Assembly: GCF_002234675.1 (NCBI RefSeq)
Contig: NC_019866.2
Span: forward strand, 25,645,031-25,709,030
DNA length: 64,000 nucleotides
Source of the DNA: Oryzias latipes
Taxonomy: Eukaryota > Chordata > Actinopteri > Beloniformes > Adrianichthyidae
Reading direction: 5' to 3'
Of this stretch, positions 21,717 to 33,000 are shown in pieces (the first letter of the stretch is position 1; each line of letters starts with the position of its first letter). Both the position numbers and the translations under genes were made by a program. The notes under the pieces were generated by a model. That model had not been told where the DNA came from and ran no database searches. It saw only the letters and a list, made by a program, of their open reading frames with translations.

Positions 21717-22225
21717 GTGTGTGGTGTGTGTGTGTGTCGTTGTGTGTGTGTGTGTTGGTTGGTGTACGTGTATGTTGTCGTGTGTGTGCGTTGATGTGTG
21801 TGTGTGTGTGTGTTGCTGTGTGTGAGTTGGTGTGTGTGTGTGTGTGTGCTGGTGTGTATGTGTATGTTGTAGTGTGTATGTTGTTGTGTGTGTGTGTGTA
21901 GTTGTGTGTGTGTGTGTGTCATTGTGTGTGTTGGTTGGTGTGTGTATGTTGTTGTGTGTGTGTGTGTGTGCTGGTGTGTGTATGTTGTTGTGTGTGTCTT
22001 TGTGTGGCGTTGTGTGTGTGTGTGTTGGTTGGTATGTGTATGTTGTTGTGTGTGTCTTTGTGTGTCGTTGTGTGTGTGTTGGTTGGTGTGTGTCTGTTGT
22101 TGTGTGTGTCTTTGTGTCTTGTTGTGTGTTTGTGTTTCATTGTGTGTGTGCTTTATTTGGTGTGTGTATGTTGTTGTGTGTGTATAATGTTGTGTGTGTA
22201 TGTCATTGTGTGTGTGTGTTTCTGT
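21711..22225. repeat. GT-rich degenerate microsatellite, ~510 bp
   Basis: This is a long (GT)n tract with interspersed TTG, TCTTT and TATGTTG motifs, locally resembling 60-100 bp sub-repeats (TGTTGGTTGGTGTGTG recurs). Cysteine- and valine-rich frames on the plus strand and threonine/histidine-rich frames on the minus strand are artefacts of the repeat. Confidence 0.93.
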
Positions 22226-22234
22226 AAACGTTTC

Positions 22235-22440
22235 CTGTCCAGCTGAGCCCACAGATCAGAGCAGAAGGCCTCTTGTCTTGGACAGATGTTTCTGTTACAT
22301 TAGGAGTTATGAATCTTTTGACACACGAGGTGTATATTTGGATAAACCCTTTTTGTATTTGAGGCTAAACTTTATGTAGAATAATTCTACTTTTATACAT
22401 TTCTTGTTGGACCAGACAGAATAAAAGGAGAGGAGAGTGG
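22235..22440 (+). repeat. dispersed repeat module A, copy 1
   Basis: A block containing GAAGGCCTCTTGTCTTGGAC, GGAGTTATGAATCTT and TTTGTATTTGAGGCTAAAC recurs at about 41985-42120 and 55925-56150 in the same orientation and with the same order of segments. It is an interspersed repeat of unknown class. Confidence 0.7.
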
Positions 22441-22454
22441 GAATTTAGAGACGG

Positions 22455-23850
22455 TGTCACAGTTTTAGTTTCCTTACTTTTGTGTTCTAGTTGTCTTTTG
22501 TTTCTGTCGTTTCCTGTTTTATTTTGAAAGGTTTCCTGTTATGTTGTGGTTTCGAGTTTTACTTTTGGTCCCCATCTGCGCTCATTGTTTCCAGCTGTGT
22601 CTCGTCTGTTGTGAATGTATTTGAGTCCTGTCTTTCCCTTCCTCCTGGGCTGCTCCATAAGTTGATGTATCCCGAGTTCCTGTGTCTTGTACTTCTTGTG
22701 TTTCTAGTTTGCCTGCCTGCTGCAGTGGATTTTGGTTTTGTTACGTTTGTTTTATACTGAGCCCGTGTCCTGACATTAAAAAAATGAAAGATATGTTGTT
22801 CGCACAAAATAATATTCATTTCTCACAAAATACCATTTCGTTCCCTCGAATAATTAATTCTTGCGAAATAATTATTCACGTCATAAGTCATTCATAGACG
22901 GATATGGTCTCCATCCGGCCGCAAAAGCTGCTTTCAGCGGTAACGTCCGTGTCTCTGTGACCCACATTCATTCAAGAAAGGAAAGAAAAACAAGAACGAT
23001 CAATTTATTATTGTCTCAATGAATGTAAGAAAAATATCATAAGATTTAGGATTCCTGGGCTTCCTGCTTTGCCACAACAATCGCAGCGATTCTCCGGACA
23101 CAGCTCCTAGCTCCACCTCCAGCTCTTTAGCTTGTCATGCCGGCATTCGGGCAGCTGGCTGGCCGGTAGGTGCGGTATGGGATATTCTAGTTTAGGGTGG
23201 AATAGGAATAAGAATATTCAGGACTTGTCTTAACATATTTGTTAGCAGTCACTTCACATCTGAAGGCTAGTAGGCTACATGCTATGTGTCCCATGGTGCA
23301 TCACGTTTTCCCCATAATGCATCTCGACCAATCACTGCGTCCCTATAACTGTAGTGTAACAACAAGACAAATGATTGGCTGGTCGTGATGCATGATGGGA
23401 TATGTAGCATGCAGTCTACTAGCCTTCGGATGTGAAGTGACTGCTAACGAGTATGATGCTTTAGAGCTTTTTAAAATAAATAAATCTGATCTCTAAACAT
23501 CCTCCGTGTTTTCAATGCAATGTCATGAGACACACAGACAGAAATGTGAAGGTATCTGCTGTAAATCCAAATATTGCTCACATCCGTGTTTATGAAGCTA
23601 GGAGCTATGTTCGGTAGGCGAAGCAGCAATCCGTGTTCATGAATGACTTATGGCGTAAAGAATTACTTCGTTAGCACAAACTAATTAATGCGTGGAAATG
23701 GAAAAATTATTTCGTGGGAACAAGATATATTTCAGTATTTTAATGTCAGGACAGGGGCTCCGTAGTTTTACTTTATTAAAGATCCTGTTTCCCTGGAACC
23801 TCCTGCCTCCTCTCTGTGCCTGGGTGCTCCCCCCCCCCCCCCCCGTGACA
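22455..23850. repeat. T-rich dispersed repeat interrupted by the foldback element
   Basis: The left part (TTTCCTGTTTTATTTTGAAA and following) and the right part (AGTTTTACTTTATTAAAG to a C run and CCGTGACAGAC) look like two halves of a common fish repeat that begins with GTCACAG and ends with GTGACAG. Family identification is from memory and uncertain. Confidence 0.4.
22757..23762. mobile_element. 1-kb foldback DNA transposon (MITE-like), TA-flanked
   Basis: The left end (CTGAGCCCGTGTCCTGACAT) and the reverse complement of the right end (CGGAGCCCCTGTCCTGACAT) match, and the match continues with gaps for about 140 bases on each side. Inner segments are also mirror copies: GTTAGCAGTCACTTCACATC near 23244 pairs with its inverted copy ending near 23450. 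The whole element could thus fold into one long imperfect hairpin centred near 23345. TA flanks both ends (22755-22756 and 23763-23764). No transposase is encoded. It is inserted in another T-rich repeat (about 22455-22755 continuing at 23765-23850). Confidence 0.8.
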
Positions 23851-24600
23851 GACTGGGGGGGTACAAGAGAAAGGGGAGGGAGAAAAGGGGTTAAAGAAGA
23901 TAGAATGAATAAAACGCAGGTGGGGGTATATTTACAAAGAGAGTCAACAAGTTGCTGGAGATTTCTCATAATAGTTATTATTTATTGAATAATTGAAATG
24001 TTGGCATATAATAAATCTCATTTCATCACATGTAGTGTTTTGAATTCAGCTTTTACTGTGTGCTGGAGAACATTGCCATAAAAGTGAACTTTATGCTGCA
24101 TTTGCTCAGCTCCAGAAAATCCAGCTCTCCTCAATGCAATAAAGACTAAATGTATTTTCATTGAAGAACTTTTAACCACTATCACCTCTCAATACCTGCA
24201 AAACAAATGAAAACATCTTTACAAATGAGCTCACAAAATATGAACATATTTCTTTATTGCTTCAACAGCCAAGAAACTCAGGTTTTTCCACTGTTGGAAA
24301 TCTAAATATACAGATGTTAAAGCTACCATCCCACTATTTCTATGCGTGGGTATGTGACATTTGTTCAATCCAATCCCATAATGCTGAGAGTCAAGCAGCC
24401 ACTGCAAGAGCAAATAGCTGGTGATCCACATGTAGAAATCCCAGTTCTCCTTTTTACCACAAACTGTTTGTTCAGGACCAAAGCCCGGGTCCTGCAGAAG
24501 ACTCTTGGTCCACCTTATCGTCAGTTTTAGACCCAGTCTCGTTGGATTTGGTTTTTGGGGTTTAACGTGTTCTTGTAGAATTTTTCCCATGATGGAGGAC

Positions 24601-25545
24601 ATACAGTGAGGCGAGTAAGTATCTGAACCCCCAGGGATTTTTGATAATTCTCCCACTAAGAAATCATGGAGGTGTCGGACATTTTTATGTTAGGCGCATG
24701 TCTACTGAGAGAGACATCTAAAACAGTGACGTGCAGTCAGGAGAGGCAGGTGCCTCACCTGTCATTATGGGAAGAAAAGAGAAAAAATAAATTCAATTAT
24801 ATTTAATCAGTAATTTGTGCTTTGCAGTCATTTTCCATTTAAATGTACCATTTTTGGGTGTTTTTTCTTTTCAAAATCGCTGAATTTCCGCATTTGCCGT
24901 TCAGATACTAAGAAGTGACGTGTGATGAGGCACCAGCCCGCTGAGCCTCACCTTGGATTGCGCAATACCTATGCAGTCAGACGGAACTGCTGTCTCTCTG
25001 TATGTCGGTTCAATCACTTGTACTATATGAGCTGAGTTTACATAATTTAGCAGATGTATATGATGTACAGTGTTTGTTTTTATAAATAACTGTATGTGGG
25101 GGACGTGTTTCTTGTGCTGAGCGCCTAACGCCGGCGAAAAAGCCGCTGGGTGAGGCCAGCAGTTCTCGTGCCTCATGTTAGGGGGCGCCGGTGAGCCCTG
25201 AGATTATGACGCTAAAAAATAATAGAATAAGTGATAGCAAGCGGCAAGTCATTTTCTTCAGAAGGAGCGGCGTATGGACTTTATTTACAAGTAAAGGTAA
25301 GATGATAATAACGTTTGTGCTTTTTTCTATGCTGCAGTTTGTGTATGAAAAAAAACATGTTGAAATGATATTTTAAACAAAACACGTTAACTGTTGTCAA
25401 TCAAATGGTGAATAAGTTACTCAGTATGGTTCATGTTTGTAAATCTGACTGATGACGTCAGTGCCTCACCAGCCATTAACCTCACAGCACTGATCTAAAA
25501 ACATCTGGAAATCACATTGCATTATTTTTTTAATATATACATAAT
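24601..25545 (+). mobile_element. Tc1-like transposon end fragment, interrupted by a hAT element
   Basis: ACAGTGAGGCGAGTAAGTAT begins a stretch with TTCTCCCACTAAGAAATCAT and GACATCTAAAA that matches the terminal region of teleost Tc1-like elements. It breaks at 24723 and resumes at 25493 with ATCTAAAAACATCTGGAAAT. Only the terminal region remains and no transposase is present. Confidence 0.6.
24724..25492. mobile_element. non-autonomous hAT element (769 bp) with 8-bp target duplication
   Basis: The element begins CAGTGACGTGCAG and ends CTCACAGCACTG, short hAT-type terminal inverted repeats starting CAGTG. It is flanked by a perfect 8-bp duplication ATCTAAAA (24716-24723 and 25493-25500), the size produced by hAT transposases. 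It has no transposase frame. It sits inside the Tc1-like fragment, so it is younger than that fragment. Confidence 0.88.
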
Positions 25546-26028
25546 AATATATGACCTTTGGCACACAAAAGAACTACTTTTAGATTAAACATTAGTTTTT
25601 TTTCCCAGCTCTTTTTATTAAGTAGCATAACTGGATCTTTGAGGCTCCGCCTTTCGCTCCGTGTGAGTTCCGCCCATTTCATGATGTTGATCCAACCTAG
25701 ATGAATGTGCAGATTGTTCATAAAAAAGAAAGTGTTCAGCCCATCACCGCTAGCTCCACGGAGAAAGTGGGTGTGTCTGTCAGCCTGGGGGCGTTGTTGG
25801 CAGACCAGACTCTTCCTGGAAGGGGCTGTTCCTCACTTTGTGATGTCACAATGTCAAAACCCACTTGTTTCTGTGGATTGGGGGGTGCTGGTGCTCAGAG
25901 AGCAGGTTTTTAGACGGATAATAACAAAATGGATCTTAATATTACTGTACGTTTATTTAAAGCTTGTTAATTTCAGCATCAGATGCTAACATGTTTTGAA
26001 CACTGACTTAATCACACATTTGTCAGGT
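25546..26028. other. intergenic, nothing recognised
   Basis: I see no exon, repeat boundary or RNA gene in this stretch. Confidence 0.4.
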
Positions 26029-26765
26029 TAAAAAGAGGCGCCTGTAACAATCCAGCACATAATTGCAGCGTGGAAGATGCTGGCAGGTAAAGCATACATG
26101 GAGCGCCACAATCAAGTGGCTGGAATAATATACAGGAACATGTGTGCAGAATATGGACTGGAAACCCCAAGGTCAAAATGGGAAACACCTCTGAAGGTGG
26201 TAGAGAATGAGAGGCCAAAGATCCTGTGGGACTTCCAGATCCAGACTGATAGGATGGTGATGGAGAACCAACCAGACATTGTAGTGGTGGATAAAGAACA
26301 GAGGAAAGCCGTTGTGGTGGATGTGGCAGTACCAAGCGATGGGAACATCAGGAAGAAGGAACATGAGAAACTGGAGAAATACCAGGGACTCAGAGAAGAA
26401 CTGGAGAAAGCCTGGAAAGTGAAGGTGACAGTGGTGGCTGTGGTAATTGGAGCACTGGGGGCAGTAACCCCCAAGCTGGAGGAGTGGCTACAACAGATAC
26501 CTGGAAAGACCTCAGACCTCTCAGTCCAGAAAAGAACAGGAACAGCTAAGATACTGCAGGACCCTCAAGCTCCCAGGCCTCTGGTAGAGGACCCCAGCTT
26601 GGAGGAGAGAAGAATTTATGTATTCATAAAACTGTTTTTAGGCTTTGTATATCCTGTTGTATCTTGTTGTTGTTTTTACATTTATTTAATTTATTGAATC
26701 CCTTCAGTTCTTATTTTTGTATCTATTATTGTAATTGTTCATATTTTATTTTATTAAATAAAGGC
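26029..26765 (+). mobile_element. LINE C-terminal fragment with restriction-enzyme-like endonuclease
   Basis: The frame around 26077-26697 reads as the C-terminal region of a fish non-LTR element of the restriction-enzyme-like endonuclease type (R4/Rex6 or NeSL-like). LAGKAYMERHNQVAG precedes an endonuclease core with PDIVVVD and VVVDVAVPSD, the PD and D motif of that fold. VVIGALGAVTPKLEEWLQQI follows. The reverse transcriptase is missing upstream. The copy is 5' truncated although this part is still open, and it ends in an AT-rich tail near 26760. Confidence 0.8.
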
Positions 26766-26939
26766 CAAGGTGTTTGAGGCGGGAAAAGTGATGTTCAGGA
26801 AATTCCCTCACAGAAACTCAGACCCACAAATGTTTGAGGTCCGTTTTAGATCCGGATCTTTGAAGGTAAAAAGGTTTGGAACAAAAAAACAGCGAGTCAC
26901 AAACGTTGGCTGCTCACAATTGAACAACACAGGAAAGCT

Positions 26940-27090
26940 GTTGCTGATGACGTGACTACATACCCCATCATGCAGCGCGATTGGTCAGCTTCCGGGAGTG
27001 TGTTTTTTTAACCAGAACTGGACATGCGTTCTAGCATGCGTCATGAGCTTCTCAGTTCTGTACTCAAATGGTTTCCTGTAAACCGGACTA
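26940..27090 (+). promoter_or_regulatory. rpain promoter region
   Basis: Directly upstream of the rpain ATG are a CRE-like TGACGTGA (26948-26955), an inverted CCAAT (ATTGG, 26980-26984) and an ETS-type CTTCCGG (26989-26995). These are common in TATA-less housekeeping promoters. The start site cannot be placed. Confidence 0.5.
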
Positions 27091-30000
27091 ATGGACCGAC
27101 ACCGTTCGTTGTATAAAGGGACAACTCCCCCATGGAAGGAAACGTACCGCCAGGTGAGTGAGGAAAGCAGCCGCGCGCGTTAGCCGGGAGCTAGCACGCG
27201 GGGCTAACGCGCTTGTTCCCCCTCCCCCGGTCCTTCAGCGCTGCCTGGACAGGCTGAAAAACAACCGGGCCCGGTTGCTGGAGAGGTACCGACTGGTGGG
27301 CGGAAACAACAGGGAGAGCCCCCCCGGGAGCTCCGCCATCGTGCAGGAGGTGATGGAGGAGGAGTGGAGCGCCCTGCAGGCAGAGGACCGGAGGCTTCCT
27401 TCTCTCTGGGGGCCACAGGGCTTTACAGAGGTAAGGTCACTGATCTGTCGGTTCTCAGCGTGCATCTTTGATTTCAACAGTTTTAAATAGGAAGTTCGTT
27501 CGGTTCTGTTGATCTTGAAGCAGATGTCCGGAATAATGACGGACTGGGATGAACTGGCGGTGCTGGAAGAAATCCAACAGGAGCTGCTGTCTAAAGGTGC
27601 AGCTTGGAGAACGGATGGCCTCTGTGGATGTGTAAACATGGATGTCATGTGTGAACATGGATGTCATGTGTGAACATGGATGTCATGTGTGAACATGGAT
27701 GTCATGTGTGAACATGGATGTCATGTGTGAACATGGATGTGTGAACATGGATGTCATGTGTGAACATGGATGTGTGAAAATGGATGTCATGTGTGAACAT
27801 GGATGTCATGTGTGAACATGGATGTCATGTGTGAACATGGATGTGCGAACATGGATGTCATGTGTGAACATGGATGTGCGAACATGGATGTGCGAACATG
27901 GATGTGCGAACATGGATGTCATGTGCGAACATGGATGTCATGTGTGAACATGGATGTGTGAACATGGATGTGTGAACATGGATGTGTGAACATGGATGTG
28001 TGAACATGGATGTCATGTGTGAACATGGTGGTGCGAACATGGATATCATGTGTGAACATGGTGGTGCGAACATGGATATCATGTGTGAACATGGTGGTGT
28101 GAAGATGGATGTCACGTGTGAAGATGGATGTCACGTGTGAACATGGATGTGTGAACATGGATGTCATGTGCGAACATGGATGTCATGTGCGAACATGGAT
28201 GTCATGTGCCAACATGGATGTCATGTGCCAACATGGATGTCATGTGTGAAGATGGATGTCAAGTGTGAACATGGATGTGTGAACATGGATGTCATGTGCG
28301 AACATGGATGTGTGAACATGGATGTCATGTGTGAACATGGATGTCATGTGTGAACATGGATGTGCGAACATGGATGTGCGAACATGGATGTGCGAACATG
28401 GATGTCATGTGCGAACATGGATGTCATGTGTGAACATGGATGTCATGTGTGAACATGGATGTGTGAACATGGATGTGTGAACATGGATGTGTGAACATGG
28501 ATGTCATGTGTGAACATGGTGGTGCGAACATGGATATCATGTGTGAACATGGTGGTGCGAACATGGATATCATGTGTGAACATGGTGGTGCGAACATGGA
28601 TGTCATGTGCGAACATGGATGTCATGTGTGAACATGGATGTGTGAACATGGATGTGTGAACATGGATGTGTGAACATGGATGTGCGAACATGGATGTGCG
28701 AACATGGATGTGCGAACATGGATGTGTGAACATGGATGTGTGAACATGGATGTCATGTGTGAAGATGGATGTCACGTGTGAACATGGATGTGTGAACATG
28801 GATGTCATGTGTGAACATGGATGTCATGTGTGAACATGGATGTGCGAACATGGATGTGTGAACATGGATGTGCGAACATGGATGTTCGAACGTGGATGTT
28901 CGAACGTGGATGTTCGAACGTGGATGTTCGAACGTGGATGTGCGAACGTGGATGTGCGAACATGGATGTGCGAACATGGATGTGTGAACATGGATGTCAT
29001 GTGTGAACATGGATGTGTGAACATGGATGTGCGAACATGGATGTGCGAACATGGATGTGCGAACATGGATGTTATGTGTGAACATGGATGTGCGAACATG
29101 GATGTGCGTACATGGCTGTGCGAACATGGATGTGCGAACATGGATGTGCGAACATGGATGTCATGTGCGAACATGGATGTCATGTGCGAACATGGATGTC
29201 ATGTGCGAACATGGATGTCATGTGCGAACATGGATGTCATGTGCGAACATGGATGTCATGTGTGAAGATGGATGTCACGTGTGAAGATGGATGTCACGTG
29301 TGAACATGGATGTGTGAACATGGATGTCATGTGCGAACATGGATGTCATGTGCGAACATGGATGTCATGTGCGAACATGGATGTCATGTGCCAACATGGA
29401 TGTCATGTGTGAAGATGGATGTCAAGTGTGAACATGGATGTGTGAACATGGATGTCATGTGCGAACATGGATGTGTGAACATGGATGTCATGTGTGAACA
29501 TGGATGTCATGTGTGAACATGGATGTGCGAACATGGATGTGCGAACATGGATGTGCGAACATGGATGTCATGTGCGAACATGGATGTCATGTGTGAACAT
29601 GGATGTCATGTGTGAACATGGATGTGTGAACATGGATGTGTGAATATGGATGTGTGAACATGGATGTCATGTGTGAACATGGTGGTGCGAACATGGATAT
29701 CATGTGTGAACATGGTGGTGCGAACATGGATATCATGTGTGAACATGGTGGTGCGAACATGGATGTCATGTGCGAACATGGATGTCATGTGTGAACATGG
29801 ATGTGTGAACATGGGTGTCATGTGTGAACATGGATTTCATGTGTGAACATGGATGTCATGTGTGAACATGGATGTGTGAACATGGATGTGTGAACATGGA
29901 TGTGTGAACATGGATGTGCGAACATGGATGTGCGAACATGGATGTGCGAACATGGATGTGTGAACATGGATGTGTGAACATGGATGTCATGTGTGAAGAT

Positions 30001-33000
30001 GGATGTCACGTGTGAACATGGATGTGTGAACATGGATGTCATGTGTGAACATGGATGTCATGTGTGAACATGGATGTGCGAACATGGATGTGTGAACATG
30101 GATGTGCGAACATGGATGTTCGAACGTGGATGTTCGAACGTGGATGTTCGAACGTGGATGTTCGAACGTGGATGTTCGAACGTGGATGTTCGAACGTGGA
30201 TGTGCGAACGTGGATGTGCGAACATGGATGTGCGAACATGGATGTGTGAACATGGATGTCATGTGTGAACATGGATGTGTGAACATGGATGTGCGAACAT
30301 GGATGTGCGAACATGGATGTTATGTGTGAACATGGATGTGCGAACATGGATGTGCGTACATGGCTGTGCGAACATGGATGTGCGAACATGGATGTGCGAA
30401 CATGGATGTGCGAACATGGATGTCATGTGCGAACATGGATGTCATGTGCGAACATGGATGTCATGTGCGAACATGGATGTCATGTGCGAACATGGATGTC
30501 ATGTGCGAACATGGATGTCATGTGCGAACATGGATGTCATGTGTGAAGATGGATGTCACGTGTGAAGATGGATGTCACGTGTGAACATGGATGTGTGAAC
30601 ATGGATGTCATGTGCGAACATGGATGTCATGTGCGAACATGGATGTCATGTGCGAACATGGATGTCATGTGCCAACATGGATGTCATGTGTGAAGATGGA
30701 TGTCAAGTGTGAACATGGATGTGTGAACATGGATGTCATGTGTGAACATGGATGTGCGAACATGGATGTGCGAACATGGATGTGCGAACATGGATGTCAT
30801 GTGCGAACATGGATGTCATGTGTGAACATGGATGTCATGTGTGAACATGGATGTGTGAACATGGATGTGTGAATATGGATGTGTGAACATGGATGTCATG
30901 TGTGAACATGGTGGTGCGAACATGGATATCATGTGTGAACATGGTGGTGCGAACATGGATATCATGTGTGAACATGGTGGTGCGAACATGGATATCATGT
31001 GTGAACATGGTGGTGCGAACATGGATATCATGTGTGAACATGGTGGTGCGAACATGGATGTCATGTGCGAACATGGATGTCATGTGTGAACATGGATGTG
31101 TGAACATGGGTGTCATGTGTGAACATGGATTTCATGTGTGAACATGGATGTCATGTGTGAACATGGATGTGTGAACATGGATGTGTGAACATGGATGTGT
31201 GAACATGGATGTGCGAACATGGATGTGCGAACATGGATGTCATGTGCGAACATGGATGTGTGAACATGGATGTCATGTGCGAACATGGATGTGTGAACAT
31301 GGATGTTATGTGTGAACATGGATGTCATGTGTGAACATGGATGTCATGTGTGAACATGGATGTCATGTGTGAACATGGATGTCATGTGTGAACATGGATG
31401 TCATGTGTGAACATGGATGTCATGTGCGAACATGGATGTGTGAACATGGATGTCATGTGTGAACATGGATGTGTGAACATGGATGTGTGAACATGGATGT
31501 GTGAACATGGATGTGTGAACATGGATGTGCGAACATGGATGTGCGAACATGGATGTGCGAACATGGATGTGTGAACATGGATGTGTGAACATGGATGTCA
31601 TGTGTGAAGATGGATGTCACGTGTGAACATGGATGTGTGAACATGGATGTCATGTGTGAACATGGATGTCATGTGTGAACATGGATGTGCGAACATGGAT
31701 GTGTGAACGTGGATGTGCGAACGTGGATGTTCGAACGTGGATGTTCGAACGTGGATGTTCGAACGTGGATGTTCGAACGTGGATGTTCGAACGTGGATGT
31801 TCGAACGTGGATGTGCGAACGTGGATGTGCGAACATGGATGTGCGAACATGGATGTCATGTGTGAACATGGATGTGTGAACATGGATGTGCGAACATGGA
31901 TGTGCGAACATGGATGGTATGTGTGAACATGGATGTGCGAACATGGATGTGCGTACATGGCTGTGCGAACATGGATGTGCGAACATGGATGTCATGTGCG
32001 AACATGGATGTCATGTGCGAACATGGATGTCATGTGCGAACATGGATGTCATGTGCGAACATGGATGTCATGTGTGAAGATGGATGTCACGTGTGAAGAT
32101 GGATGTCACGTGTGAACATGGATGTGTGAACATGGATGTCATGTGCGAACATGGATGTCATGTGCGAACATGGATGTCATGTGCGAACATGGATGTCATG
32201 TGCCAACATGGATGTCATGTGTGAAGATGGATGTCAAGTGTGAACATGGATGTGTGAACATGGATGTCATGTGCGAACATGGATGTGTGAACATGGATGT
32301 CATGTGTGAACATGGATGTCATGTGTGAACATGGATGTCATGTGCGAACATGGATGTGTGAACATGGATGTCATGTGCGAACATGGATGTGTGAACATGG
32401 ATGTGTGAACATGGATGTGCGAACATGGATGTGCGAACATGGATGTGCGAACATGGATGTGCGAACATGGATGTGCGAACATGGATGTCATTTGTGAACA
32501 TGGATGTGTGAACATGGATGTGTGAACATGGATGTCATGTGTGAACATGGATGTCATGTGCAAACATGGATGTGCGAACATGGATGTGTGAACATGGATG
32601 TTTGAACATGGATGTCATGTGTGAACATGGATGTCATGTGTGAACATGGATGTGTGAACATGGATGTCATGTGCGAACATGGATGTGTGAACATGGATGT
32701 CATGTGCGAACATGGATGTGTGAACATGGATGTCATGTGCGAACATGGATGTGTGAACATGGATGTCATGTGTGAACATGGATGTCATGTGTGAACATGG
32801 ATGTGTGAACATGGATGTGTGAACATGGATGTCATGTGTGAACATGGATGTCATGTGCAAACATGGATGTGCGAACATGGATGTGTGAACATGGATGTTT
32901 GAACATGGATGTCATGTGTGAACATGGTGGTGCGAACATGGATGTCATGTGCGAACATGGATGTCATGTGCGAACATGGATGTCATGTGTGAACATGGAT

